NCBI RefSeq assembly: GCF_001634385.1
Contig: NZ_LIIN01000005.1
Location: 1 to 57,824 of the forward strand
Length of the DNA: 57,824 nucleotides
Direction: 5' to 3'
From: Rathayibacter tanaceti
Lineage (GTDB): Bacteria > Actinomycetota > Actinomycetes > Actinomycetales > Microbacteriaceae
Shown here piece after piece: positions 33,117-43,410 of the stretch. The notes below the pieces were generated by a model. That model saw only the letters and a list, made by a program, of their open reading frames with translations. It had not been told where the DNA came from and did no database searches. The translations under genes were made by a program, and so were the position numbers. The first letter of the stretch is position 1; each line of letters begins with the position of its first letter.

Positions 33117-35543
33117 ATGATCGTCCGCACTCCTCTCACCTCCTGGACCGTCGAAGCGTCCGGCTCGGCCGTCCCTGCTGCCGTCGGTTCAGCCGGCGCG
33201 ATCGCCGCAACAGTGCCCGGCTCGGTGCACACCGACTTACTCGCGGCCGGTCTGATCGATGACCCGTTCCTTGACGAGAACGAGAAGACCCAATCGTGGA
33301 TCGGACGCACCGACTGGACCTACCGAACCGTCGTCGACTGGAATCCCGACGGGAGCGAACATCATGAGCTCCTCTTCGAAGGCATCGACACCATCGCGAC
33401 GATCTCTCTCAACGGAGCCGCACTCGCGTCGACGAGGAACATGCACCGCAGCCACCGGATCGACGTCACCGGGATGCTCGTCCCAGGCGCCAACGAACTC
33501 GAGGTCGCGATCAGCTCACCCCTCCGTGCCGCGGATGCCGCCAGTCTCGAGTTGGGCTACCGCCCGCACACCAACCACCACCCCTACAACGCCATCCGGA
33601 AGATGGCGTGCAGCTTCGGCTGGGACTGGGGAATCGACACCGCCACCTCCGCCCTGTGGAAGCCGGTCACTCTCGAGACCTGGAGCGGCGCGCGCTTGCG
33701 GGACGTCGCCCTGGCGGGTGTGGTCGTCGGCGGGGTTCCCCGCCTGCGCGGCACAGCGCACGTGACCGGAGAGGTCTCGGCACATGTCGTCGTCAGCATC
33801 GCGGGTGACGATCATCGCCTCACGACGGTCGACGGAGTCGCACGATTCGACGTCCCCGTCGACGGCGCGGCGCTCTGGTGGCCACGCGGTTACGGCGATG
33901 CTGCTCTGCACGACGTGCGAGTGCGGCTCGTGTCCGGCGACGACGCGCTCGACGAACGTGCCCACCGTGTCGGGTTCCGGTCGGTCGAGGCCCGCAGCAC
34001 ACCGGACGATGCGGGAACCGGATTCGCCATCATCGTGAACGATCAGGAGATCCACGTCCGCGGCGCGAACTGGATTCCGGACGACGCCTTCCTGCACCGC
34101 GTCGACCGCGCCCGCTACGCGCGCCGGCTCGCCCAAGCGGAGTTCGCGAACATCAACCTGGTCCGCGTGTGGGGCGGCGGGATCTTCGAGAGCGAAGATT
34201 TCTACGCCGAATGCGACGAACGCGGCATCCTCACCTGGCAGGACTTCCTCCTCGCCTGCGCCGCCTATGCCGAGGACGAGCCGCTGTGGTCCGAGTTCGA
34301 GGCGGAGGCGCGCGAGGCGATCATCCGGCTCGCCGCGCACCCGTCGCTCGTCGTCCTCAACGGCAACAACGAGAACATCTGGGGGTACCAGGACTGGGAC
34401 TGGGACAAGAAGCTCGACGGACGCACCTGGGGCGCCGGCTACTACTACGACCTCTTCCCCGCCCTCGTCGCCGAGCTCGCCCCCCATGTCGCCTACACCC
34501 CCGGGAGCCCGTTCAGTCCCGACCGTGCCGCCCATCAGAACGACCCCGACAGCGGTACCGTCCACGTCTGGGACCTGTGGAACCAGAAGGACTGGCCCCA
34601 CTACCGCGACTCGCGCCCCCGGTTCGTCTCCGAGTTCGGCTGGCAGGGCCCGCCCACCTGGAGCACCCTGACCCGAGCCGTCCACGACGACCCCCTCACC
34701 CCGGAATCACCCGGCATGCTCATCCACCAGAAGGCCATCAAGGGGAATGACAAGCTGACCGACGGACTCACGGCGCACTTCCCGCTCCCGAACACAATGG
34801 CGGACTGGCACTGGGCGATGTCACTCAACCAGGCGATCGCGATCCGCACAGCGATCGAGTGGTACCGCTCCCTCACGCCGCACTGCACCGGAACGATCGT
34901 CTGGCAGCTCAACGACTGCTGGCCGTCCACCTCCTGGGCAGCGGTCGACGCCGACGAACGACCCAAGCCGCTCCTCTACGCCCTCAAGCAGGCACACGCC
35001 GACCGGATGATCACGATCCAGCCGGACGGCGGGACCGGTCTCCGTCTCGCGCTCGTCAACGACTCGACGAAGGACTGGGCGGGTCCGGTCGAGGTGCAGC
35101 GGCTGCACTTCTCCGGCGACGTTCTCGAACGCTTCACCGTCCATGTCGCAGTCCCGGCGGGCAGCTCACGGAACGTCGTGCTCGACTTCCCGCTCACCCG
35201 ACCCGACGACGTCGCGAACGAACTCCTGGTCGCCACCTTCGACGGCGAGCGAGCGCTCTGGTTCTTCGCGGAGTACCGGGCCAGCGGCCTGCAGCCCGCT
35301 CGCGTGTCAGTCGACGTGCGCAGAGACGGAGACGTCCACCTCGTGAGGGTCACTGCAGAGAACCTTGTCCGCGAACTCACCCTGCTCGTCGACCGCGTCG
35401 CTTCGGATGCCGTCGCGGATCGGGCGCTCGAGACGCTGCTTCCAGGCGAGACGGTCGAGTTCCGCGTCCGCGGCACATCAGAAGCGGACCCTGAGCAATT
35501 CGCCCACGCACTCGTCCTCCGTTGCGCCAACGACCTCGTCTGA
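33117..35543 (+). CDS. GH2 beta-mannosidase
   Basis: An 808-residue family 2 glycoside hydrolase. An N-terminal jelly-roll domain (VPGSVHTDLLAAGLIDDPF, typical of beta-mannosidases; FGWDWGIDTA) precedes an immunoglobulin-like domain and a TIM barrel with RVWGGGIFESEDFY. The acid/base is Glu419 in VVLNGNNENIWG and the nucleophile Glu506 in RFVSEFGWQGPP. No signal peptide is present, so it removes terminal beta-mannose from imported oligosaccharides in the cytoplasm. The ATG at 33117 is chosen by family N-terminus; only a weak ribosome site is visible. It is the last gene of the locus. Confidence 0.93.
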   Translation: MIVRTPLTSWTVEASGSAVPAAVGSAGAIAATVPGSVHTDLLAAGLIDDPFLDENEKTQSWIGRTDWTYRTVVDWNPDGSEHHELLFEGIDTIATISLNGAALASTRNMHRSHRIDVTGMLVPGANELEVAISSPLRAADAASLELGYRPHTNHHPYNAIRKMACSFGWDWGIDTATSALWKPVTLETWSGARLRDVALAGVVVGGVPRLRGTAHVTGEVSAHVVVSIAGDDHRLTTVDGVARFDVPVDGAALWWPRGYGDAALHDVRVRLVSGDDALDERAHRVGFRSVEARSTPDDAGTGFAIIVNDQEIHVRGANWIPDDAFLHRVDRARYARRLAQAEFANINLVRVWGGGIFESEDFYAECDERGILTWQDFLLACAAYAEDEPLWSEFEAEAREAIIRLAAHPSLVVLNGNNENIWGYQDWDWDKKLDGRTWGAGYYYDLFPALVAELAPHVAYTPGSPFSPDRAAHQNDPDSGTVHVWDLWNQKDWPHYRDSRPRFVSEFGWQGPPTWSTLTRAVHDDPLTPESPGMLIHQKAIKGNDKLTDGLTAHFPLPNTMADWHWAMSLNQAIAIRTAIEWYRSLTPHCTGTIVWQLNDCWPSTSWAAVDADERPKPLLYALKQAHADRMITIQPDGGTGLRLALVNDSTKDWAGPVEVQRLHFSGDVLERFTVHVAVPAGSSRNVVLDFPLTRPDDVANELLVATFDGERALWFFAEYRASGLQPARVSVDVRRDGDVHLVRVTAENLVRELTLLVDRVASDAVADRALETLLPGETVEFRVRGTSEADPEQFAHALVLRCANDLV

Positions 35544-35676
35544 GCCCAGCGCCCGCGGGTACAACCGCTCCCCAGAATGCCGGGCCGGCGCTCGCGCTGA
35601 CGAGCCTCACGCGTTACCGAACAAGAGCGAACCGGCCCCGAGCCGATCCGGCTCCTTCCCAGGAGAGGGATCCGAC

Positions 35677-37035
35677 CTACGCGGGGCCTGGCTTGGTGTG
35701 GAGGAAGCAGCTCGCCACCGCGGCAGCGATGATGAGTACGGCTGCACTGGTGAGGCTGAGCTGCAGGCCCAAGACGAAGGAAGCTTCGTCGGCGATGAAC
35801 GCGCCGAAGACGGCGATCGCCACCGCGCCTCCGACCTGGCGGAACGTGTTGAACACGGCGCTGGCTGTTCCCGCTCGAGCGGGCGGGACGCTGCTCAGCA
35901 CCACAGAGGTGACAGGTGGCATCGTGACCGCGCCGCCGAATCCGGTCAGGCAGACCGCCGTCCCGACGAGCAAGGGCGACTCGAGCGGAGCAGTGAGGAC
36001 GGCGAGGGCGAGACCAGACGCCATCAGGACCAGCCCCGAGACGATCGGGACGCGGATCCCGAAGCGGTTGGCCAGCGTTCCACTGAGGACGTTGCCGAGG
36101 ATGCTGAAACCTGCTCCGGGCAGGAACACGAGTCCGGCCAGGAGCGGAGGCAGGCCGAGCTGCTGCTGGAGGAACAGGCTCAGGACGAAGACCGTGCCGA
36201 AGTTGCTCACCATGAAGGCGAAGCCCACCCCGAGCGAGATACGCATTCCGCTTGAGCGGAACAGGTCCAGCGGCATCATCGGATGCGCTGCTCGCGCCTG
36301 GATTGCGAGGAACAGGACGATGGCGGCGACGGCCGTGGTGAGGCTCGCGAGGACGAGCGGTGCGGTGAACCCGACTGCTCCGCCCTCGATGAGGCCGAAG
36401 ACCAGTGCGGTGAGCCCGACGACGGAGGCGACCTGACCGGCCCAGTCGAACGGGGAGGGCACGACCGGGGAGCGGCCCACAGCGCGCAGCAGGACGAGCA
36501 TCAGCACGCAGACAGGCAGGTTGATCGCGAAGACGAGCCGCCAGTCTCCGGTGGTGAGCGCTCCCCCCAGCACCGGGCCGACGGCCGTCGCGACCGCGCC
36601 TCCGACGGCCCAGATCCCCAGCGCCCGCGTCCGTTCACGATCGTCGACGTAGGCCTCGCGGATCAGCGCCATCGACGCCGGCAGCATCACCGCCGCCCCG
36701 GCCCCCTGGAACGCGCGCGCCGCGATCAGCAGCTCGATCGAGGGAGCCAGTGCGCACGCGACCGAGGCGGCCGCGAACAGGACGATCCCGGACCGGAAGG
36801 CGCGCTTCGCGCCGAGGCGCTCGGACAGGTTCCCGGCGAGCAGAAGCAGAGCCGCGAACGTGAGCGTGTAGCTGTCGATGGTCCACTGCAGCGCGACCGT
36901 GTCACCGCCGAGGTCCCGGCCGATGGCAGTCAGGGCCACGTTCACGATCAGGATGTCGAGCGTGATCAGGAAGAAGCCGGACGAGCACAGCAGCAGCGTC
37001 AACCGGCGACGCCTGGCCGACGGTGCCTCCGTCAC
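35677..37035 (-). CDS. MFS drug efflux transporter (DHA2 type)
   Basis: A 452-residue transporter with about 14 hydrophobic helices. Motif A-like GNLSERLGAKRAF, the DHA2 hallmark FLITLDILIVNVALTAIGRDL and motif C-like GPVLGGALTTGDWRLVFAINLPV are clear. The GTG start at 37035 overlaps the stop of a 31-codon remnant by 4 bases. With the decarboxylase-like and alcohol dehydrogenase genes upstream it forms an operon on the minus strand, divergent from the XRE regulator at 38882. It probably exports a toxic or quinone-like compound. Confidence 0.92.
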   Translation of the reverse strand: MTEAPSARRRRLTLLLCSSGFFLITLDILIVNVALTAIGRDLGGDTVALQWTIDSYTLTFAALLLLAGNLSERLGAKRAFRSGIVLFAAASVACALAPSIELLIAARAFQGAGAAVMLPASMALIREAYVDDRERTRALGIWAVGGAVATAVGPVLGGALTTGDWRLVFAINLPVCVLMLVLLRAVGRSPVVPSPFDWAGQVASVVGLTALVFGLIEGGAVGFTAPLVLASLTTAVAAIVLFLAIQARAAHPMMPLDLFRSSGMRISLGVGFAFMVSNFGTVFVLSLFLQQQLGLPPLLAGLVFLPGAGFSILGNVLSGTLANRFGIRVPIVSGLVLMASGLALAVLTAPLESPLLVGTAVCLTGFGGAVTMPPVTSVVLSSVPPARAGTASAVFNTFRQVGGAVAIAVFGAFIADEASFVLGLQLSLTSAAVLIIAAAVASCFLHTKPGPA

Positions 37036-37127
37036 GAGCGGTGGGGACGGCGGGATCGCCGAGTCCGACTCGCCAGTGGGCAGGCGTCGGCGAGGGGGTC
37101 GTCGTCGGTGATCGGGTGTTCGAGCAT
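37032..37127 (-). pseudogene. 31-codon remnant of an alpha/beta hydrolase 5' end
   Basis: The ORF begins MLEHPITDDDP with an AGGAG site 6 bases upstream. Its first about 28 bases differ at only two positions from the start of the hydrolase gene at 26657 (MLEHLITDEGS), then similarity vanishes. It appears to be what is left of a paralogous hydrolase replaced by the MFS gene, and it may now serve as a leader for translational coupling. Confidence 0.55.
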
Positions 37128-37158
37128 GGAGGCTCCTTGAGAGAGGGTCGGCACGGGT

Positions 37159-38201
37159 TCAGACGGTGACGAGGACCTTGAGCGCCTCGCGCGCGTCCAT
37201 GGCGGCGTAGCCGGCGGGAACGTCGGTGAGGGCGATGGTCCGGTCGAAGACGCGGCCGGGGTCGATGGTGCCGTCGAGGACCAGAGGGATCGCCTGCTCG
37301 AGGTACGCCCGAACCGGAGCGGGTCCTCCGGTGAGAGTGATGTTCTTGCCGAACAAGGACCCGAAGCCGACGGGGGCGTCCTCATACTGGGGCACTCCGA
37401 CGCGCGAGATGACGCCACCGGGACGGATGACCCCGTAGGCCTGCTCGTAGGCCGGCATGTGCCTACGGCCTCGAGGACCACGTGGCTGCCTTCGCCGCCG
37501 GTGATCTCCATCACCTCCGCGATGCCCTCGTCGCCACGCTCGGCAACGACGTGGGTAGCGCCGAAGTCGCGGCCGAGGTCGGTGCGCGCGGTGTGGCGGC
37601 CCATGAGGATGATCGTCTCGGCGCCGAGCTGCTTCGCCGCGAGGACGGCGGAGAGACCCACGGCTCCGTCACCGATGACGGTGACCGTCTTACCCGGTTC
37701 GACGCGGCCCATGTGGGCGGCGTGGTGTCCGGTGAGGTAGACGTCCGAGAGTGTCAGCAGGCTGGGGAACAGTGCGCTGTCGTTCTCGGTGACGCCGGGA
37801 ACGACGACGAGGCTGCCGTCGGCGAGCGGGATGCGGGAGAGCTCGGCCTGCAGGCCGCCGACCTCGGGCGTGCCGTAGAAGCCGCCGTGCTTGCAGGCGG
37901 TGTGGAATCCGTCTCGGCAGAAGGAGCAGGTGTTGTCGCTGAAGGAGAAGGGGACGATGACGAAGTCGCCCTTCTTCACGGTGGAGACGGCGGAGCCGGT
38001 CTCCTCGACGATCCCGATGAGCTCGTGGCCCATCGGGGTGCCCTGCTCCGAGGCGGGGAGGGAGTGGTAGGGGTGCAGGTCGGAGCCGCAGATGCAGGAG
38101 CGGACCGTGCGCACGATGGCATCGGTGGGCTTCTGGATCTTGGGATCGGGGACGTTCTCGATGCGCACGTCGCCGGCGCCGAACATGAATGCTGCTCTCA
38201 T
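37159..38201 (-). pseudogene. zinc-dependent alcohol dehydrogenase, frameshifted
   Basis: A medium-chain dehydrogenase of about 346 residues when corrected. The catalytic zinc site is present (CICGSDLHPYH, then MGHELIGIVEETG), as are structural-zinc Cys (CSFCRDGFHTACK) and the Rossmann motif VTVIGDGAVGLSAVLAAK. After VVLEAVGT the frame breaks near 37458, and the C-terminal 99 codons (YEQAYGVIRPGGVISRVGV to LKVLVTV) lie in another frame. One missing base explains it. It is in an operon between the decarboxylase-like gene (54-base gap) and the MFS gene. Confidence 0.85.
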
Positions 38202-38255
38202 GGGTTCTTCCGGTTCCTTCTTCTGTCGAATGAGGTGGGGGTGGGGAGTGGGCGG

Positions 38256-38585
38256 TCAGTCGGTGAGGACGCGCTTGGCGACGTTCATTGCGCCCATGCC
38301 CTTGGGCCAGCCGGCGTAGAAGGCGACGTGGGTGATCGCCTCGATCAGCTCGTCCCGGGTGAGGCCGTTCTCCACGCCGCGGCCGAGGTGGAACTCGAGC
38401 TGGTCGAGGTCGCCGCCGGCGGCGAGGACGGCGACGGTGATGAGGCTGCGGTCGCGGGGCGAGAGCTCGGGGCGGTTCCAGACGTCGTCGAAGAGCACGT
38501 CGTCGGTGAGGGCGGCGAGCTTCGGGGCGAAGTCGCCGAGGCTGCGGCGGCCTCCGCCGACCTGCTTGAGAGTGGAATCAGTCAT
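38256..38585 (-). CDS. carboxymuconolactone decarboxylase family protein
   Basis: A 109-residue alpha-helical protein: NRPELSPRDRSLITVAVLAAGG, QLEFHLGRGVENGLTRDELIEAITHVAFYAGWP. This is the short CMD form. It has no Cys, so the AhpD-type CxxC peroxidase centre is absent, and it is likelier to be a decarboxylase-like or structural member. It is the first gene of the minus-strand operon with the alcohol dehydrogenase and MFS genes. Confidence 0.9.
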   Translation of the reverse strand: MTDSTLKQVGGGRRSLGDFAPKLAALTDDVLFDDVWNRPELSPRDRSLITVAVLAAGGDLDQLEFHLGRGVENGLTRDELIEAITHVAFYAGWPKGMGAMNVAKRVLTD

Positions 38586-38881
38586 CGTCTTCTTCTTTCG
38601 GGTCTGGGGACTGGTCTTCGCGGGAGCAGTTCGAGGGTCGTCTCGCGGGCGGTCGGTGCCGGAACCGCTTCCGCAGGAGATCCTGCTGATCGCGGTACGG
38701 TCAGGCGCAGTTCGTCGGCGTCGCCGATCGCGTCAAGCTGCTGCTCGCTCCGGCCGTCGGTACCGCCTCCTCACGTGCCACAGACGAGTCCACTCCCTTT
38801 CTGTCGTGGGCGGGAGGAACCGGTTGTGCACGTACTCACAGGGCATGTCTGGATCGGTGGGGGCGACCTAGCGTGGACGTC
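38586..38881. promoter_or_regulatory. divergent promoter region, CMD operon / XRE regulator
   Basis: These 296 bases separate two divergent starts. TAGCGT (38869-38874) lies 7 bases before the XRE ATG and is the probable -10 box of a leaderless transcript. I found no strong palindrome. A coding-like patch (about 38690-38770) is too short to call. Confidence 0.5.
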
Positions 38882-39766
38882 ATGGACAACAGCAACGAGG
38901 TCCGCGAGTTCCTCACCTCCCGGAGGGCGCGTCTGCGCCCCGAGGATGTCGGCCTGCGGGACTTCGGTGGACGCCGTCGCGTTCAGGGACTGCGTCGGGA
39001 GGAGGTGGCCATGCTCGCCGGCGTCTCGACCGAGTACTACTCGCGCCTCGAACGCGGGCAGATCTCCGGCGTCTCCGAGCAGGTTCTCGATGCTCTCTCG
39101 AACGTGCTGAAGCTCGACGATGCGGAACGCGAGTACCTGGGAAACCTCGCTCGGGGAGCTCAGATCACGGCGCGAAGCAGGACGCGGAGGCCCTCTTCTC
39201 CGGGAGTGCGTTCCGGGATCCGCGCCGCGCTCGCTGCCATCACCGGAGCGCCTGCCTTCGTCCGCAACGGCGCCATGGACATCCTCGCCGCCAACGACCT
39301 GGGCCGTGCCTTCTACTCGCCGATCTACGCCAAGCGACCGTCGAGACCGAACCTGGCCAGCTTCACCGTCTTTGACCCGGCCGCGCAGACCTTCTATCCC
39401 GACTGGATCGCTGCCGTCGACGCGACCGTCGCAGTCCTTCGCCAAGAGGCAGGGCGAGACCCCTTCAACAAGCGCATCACTGAGGTCATCGGTGAACTCT
39501 CCACTCGAAGCGAGCCGTTCCGCGACCGTTGGGCGAACGCGAACGTGCGTCGCCACGACGCCGTCGCGAAGATCGCGAAGCACCCCGTGGTCGGGTCCAT
39601 CACCCTCGAGCTGGTCGGGACTGAGCTGCTCGCCGATCCCGGTCTGTCGCTGATGATCTACGCCGCGACCCCCGGTACCCCCGCCGAAGACCAACTGCGC
39701 CTTCTCGGCGCTTGGGCCGCCACCAACCTGCAGGACGTCGCCGGGGCTCCCCGCGCCGACGCCTGA
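38882..39766 (+). CDS. XRE family regulator with MmyB-like ligand-binding domain
   Basis: A 294-residue regulator. The N-terminal HTH (REFLTSRRARLRPEDVGL, VQGLRREEVAMLAGVSTEYYSRLERG, residues about 5-90) and the C-terminal PAS-like MmyB domain (ILAANDLGRAFYSPIY, TFYPDWIAAVDATVAVLRQEAGRDP, GSITLELVGTELLADPG) are the standard architecture of these actinobacterial regulators, which often bind fatty-acid-like ligands and control a divergent oxidoreductase. The transcript appears leaderless. Targets are probably the CMD-ADH-MFS operon and the downstream cupin and AKR genes. Confidence 0.93.
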   Translation: MDNSNEVREFLTSRRARLRPEDVGLRDFGGRRRVQGLRREEVAMLAGVSTEYYSRLERGQISGVSEQVLDALSNVLKLDDAEREYLGNLARGAQITARSRTRRPSSPGVRSGIRAALAAITGAPAFVRNGAMDILAANDLGRAFYSPIYAKRPSRPNLASFTVFDPAAQTFYPDWIAAVDATVAVLRQEAGRDPFNKRITEVIGELSTRSEPFRDRWANANVRRHDAVAKIAKHPVVGSITLELVGTELLADPGLSLMIYAATPGTPAEDQLRLLGAWAATNLQDVAGAPRADA

Positions 39767-39821
39767 CCCTGTGGCGGCGACGCCGACTGACACGACAGCT
39801 GCCCCTGACCGAAGGAACACC

Positions 39822-41328
<1,507 letters not shown>

Positions 41329-41371
41329 CCGTCGTCGTCATCCCCTCCCCCTCGACGCGGAAGAAGAACCC

Positions 41372-42052
41372 GTGAAGATCGCAGTACTCGGAACCGGAGC
41401 GGTCGGGTGCGCCCTCGCGGCACGCCTGGCAGGGCTGGGCCACGAGGTCGCCCTCGGCACCCGCGACGTCGAGCGGACGCTGACCCGCACAGAGCCCGAC
41501 GGCTCCCCCTCGTTCGCCCAGTGGCACAGAGAGCACGAGGACATCACGATCCTGCCCTTCGCCGCCGCCGGAGCGTTCGCGGAACTCCTCCTCAACGCGA
41601 CAGCCGGAGCGAACTCGCTCGCGGCACTCGACGCGGTCGGAGCGGACAACCTCGCCGGCAAGACCGTTCTCGACCTCGCCATCCCACTGGATCTCTCCCA
41701 GGGTCTCCCGCCCACCCTGACCACGGCGAACGACGACAGTCTCGGCGAGCAGATCCAACGTGCGTTCCCCAACGCACGAGTCGTGAAGTCCCTCCACACC
41801 GTCTACTTCGAGGTCATGATCGAGCCGGGAAGGATTCCCGGTCAGCACTCGATCTTCGTCGCGGGCGACCACGACGACGCCAAGCAGGAGGTCGTCAGCA
41901 TCCTCCGACAGTTCGGGTGGCCCACCGACTCGATCATCGACCTCGGAGACATCACCACCGCGCGAGCGACCGAGATGTACTCCCGTCTCTTCTTCGCCCT
42001 GCACGCGCAGCTCGGCACGTTCGACTTCAACATCGCGCTCGTCCGAGCCTGA
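41372..42052 (+). CDS. NADPH-dependent F420 reductase-like NAD(P)-binding protein
   Basis: A 226-residue protein. The Rossmann start MKIAVLGTGAVGCALAARLAGLGHEVALGTRD (split here: GTGAVG is the dinucleotide motif) and LLNATAGANSLAAL, GKTVLDLAIPLD match the F420:NADP oxidoreductase/ProC-like family. It starts with GTG at 41372, 43 bases after the AKR stop. Whether the partner is F420 cannot be judged from this sequence alone. Confidence 0.82.
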   Translation: MKIAVLGTGAVGCALAARLAGLGHEVALGTRDVERTLTRTEPDGSPSFAQWHREHEDITILPFAAAGAFAELLLNATAGANSLAALDAVGADNLAGKTVLDLAIPLDLSQGLPPTLTTANDDSLGEQIQRAFPNARVVKSLHTVYFEVMIEPGRIPGQHSIFVAGDHDDAKQEVVSILRQFGWPTDSIIDLGDITTARATEMYSRLFFALHAQLGTFDFNIALVRA

Positions 42053-42087
42053 CCGACGCCCCCTGACGCCTCGCCGTGATCACTCCC

Positions 42088-42102
42088 CCGGCCTACGGCC
42101 GG
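42088..42102 (+). terminator. short GC hairpin
   Basis: CCGGCC (42088-42093) pairs with GGCCGG (42097-42102) with a TAC loop, 36 bases after the reductase stop. Confidence 0.45.
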
Positions 42103-42152
42103 CCCGCCGAGGGGCAGGGCGGCCGTTGCAGGGCCGGCGCGGGGAGGTGATC

Positions 42153-43007
42153 ATGTCGGTTCAGCCCTCGCTGAACAGGAGAACGAGAGTGAACGATGTA
42201 CAACGCCGCCGTCAGGCGATCGCTCCCCCCAGCGTCCCGATCGGCGCGGACGCCTTCGGAGACGGCGTCGGCACCACCCTGCACTGGCTGGGGATGGCCG
42301 GCTTCCTCCTCAACGCCCGGGGAACGACGATCCTGATCGATCCGGTCCTGCACAGCTTCGACATGCCGCTGCTGATCGACATCCCTCTGGGCATCGCCGA
42401 GGTTCCCCGCGTCGATGCGGTGCTCGTCACCCACGCCGACAACGACCACTTCAGCATCCCGAGCTGCCGCGATCTGGTGCCCGTGACGGAGGCCTTCCAC
42501 TCGACCCGCTACGTCGCGTCGGTGATGACGGAGGAGGCGATCCCCGGGACCGGCCACGACATCGGAGACGACTTCACCGTCGGCGACCGGGTCCGCGTCA
42601 CCGTGCTGCCCGCCGATCATGCCTGGCAGAACGCCCAGCCCGGCTATCAGGGGCTTAGGTTCGAGGACGAGGACAGCTGCGGCTTCTGGATCCGGACGCC
42701 CGACGGAGTCGTGTGGGCGCCGGGCGACTCCCGCCTGATCCGCGAGCACCACCTCACGATGCCCGCGCCCGACGTCCTCCTCTTCGACTTCTCTGACAGC
42801 GAGTGGCACTTCGGATTCGACGGCGCGGTCGAGATGGCGAATGCGTATCCCGACGCCGATCTGGTCCTCCACCACTGGGGTTCCGTCGACTCGCCCGATT
42901 TCGCACCGTTCAACGCCGACCCGGCCAAGCTCTGGTCGCGCGTCGTCAACCCGTCCCGCGTCCGCGTGGTCGCTCCCGGAGAGGCCTTCACCGTCCGCTC
43001 GCGGTGA
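42153..43007 (+). CDS. metallo-beta-lactamase fold hydrolase (UlaG-like)
   Basis: A 284-residue MBL-fold protein. The metal motif is VLVTHADNDHFS (His94, Asp96, Asp98, His99, the HxDxDH form), ILIDPVL is the preceding strand motif, and later VLPADHAWQ and VVWAPGDSRLI complete the site. The ATG at 42153 has GGGAGG 5 bases upstream; an alternative GTG at 42189 with AGGAGA is possible. The UlaG-like group includes lactonases and phosphodiesterases, and the substrate is unknown. Confidence 0.87.
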   Translation: MSVQPSLNRRTRVNDVQRRRQAIAPPSVPIGADAFGDGVGTTLHWLGMAGFLLNARGTTILIDPVLHSFDMPLLIDIPLGIAEVPRVDAVLVTHADNDHFSIPSCRDLVPVTEAFHSTRYVASVMTEEAIPGTGHDIGDDFTVGDRVRVTVLPADHAWQNAQPGYQGLRFEDEDSCGFWIRTPDGVVWAPGDSRLIREHHLTMPAPDVLLFDFSDSEWHFGFDGAVEMANAYPDADLVLHHWGSVDSPDFAPFNADPAKLWSRVVNPSRVRVVAPGEAFTVRSR

Positions 43008-43019
43008 GGATGCTGTCTG

Positions 43020-43348
43020 TGGGCAGGCGGATCGCGGCCGGTGCCTGTGTTCTCGAAGAACGAAAGAAGCAGTGCCTCCCACCGCAGAACGGCCGCGCCG
43101 CCCTCGGTCGGTGATTCCGGCATCCGCCTCAGCCGGTCCGCGATCCGGTCCCAGCTCTCGGCCCCTACGGCGGCCAGGAGGCTCTCCTTGTCCGGGAAAT
43201 GCCGGTAAGGGGCGCCGCGCGACACGTCCGCGCGCGCACCGACCTCTCGCAGGGTGACCCTCGCCGGCCCGCCCTCGTTGAGCAGCTGCCTGGCGGCGTC
43301 GAGCAGAGAGCGACGAGTGGCCGCTGAGGATTCGAGACGACTGACCAT
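43020..43348 (-). pseudogene. TetR regulator truncated after its DNA-binding domain
   Basis: The ATG at 43348 opens a good TetR N-terminus (RRSLLDAARQLLNEGGPARVTLREVGARA, then VSRGAPYRHFPDKESLLAAV) and the first helices of the ligand domain to AVLRWEALLLSFFENT. From about 43020 the frame runs through antisense of the MBL gene to 42647, so the normal ligand domain is missing. The DNA-binding part could still be made as a fusion. Its boxes at 43366-43410 remain, so a truncated constitutive repressor or complete loss of control are both possible. Confidence 0.7.
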
Positions 43349-43365
43349 GACGACGACTCTAATGT

Positions 43366-43410
43366 TGACAACGTCATCTGGAGTGCTATGGTTTCAAGAT
43401 GACAACGTCA
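43366..43410. promoter_or_regulatory. two TGACAACGTCA boxes between TetR remnant and SDR
   Basis: Identical 11-bp near-palindromes TGACAACGTCA lie at 43366-43376 and 43400-43410, 34 bp apart. The second overlaps the SDR start codon (ATG 43399), and TATGGT (43388-43393) between them is a plausible -10 box. Confidence 0.75.

Noticed and set aside
38690-38770. Possible reductase remnant before the XRE gene
   Set aside because: A short coding-like patch (VADRVKLLLAPAVG) is visible but too short and unsupported to name.
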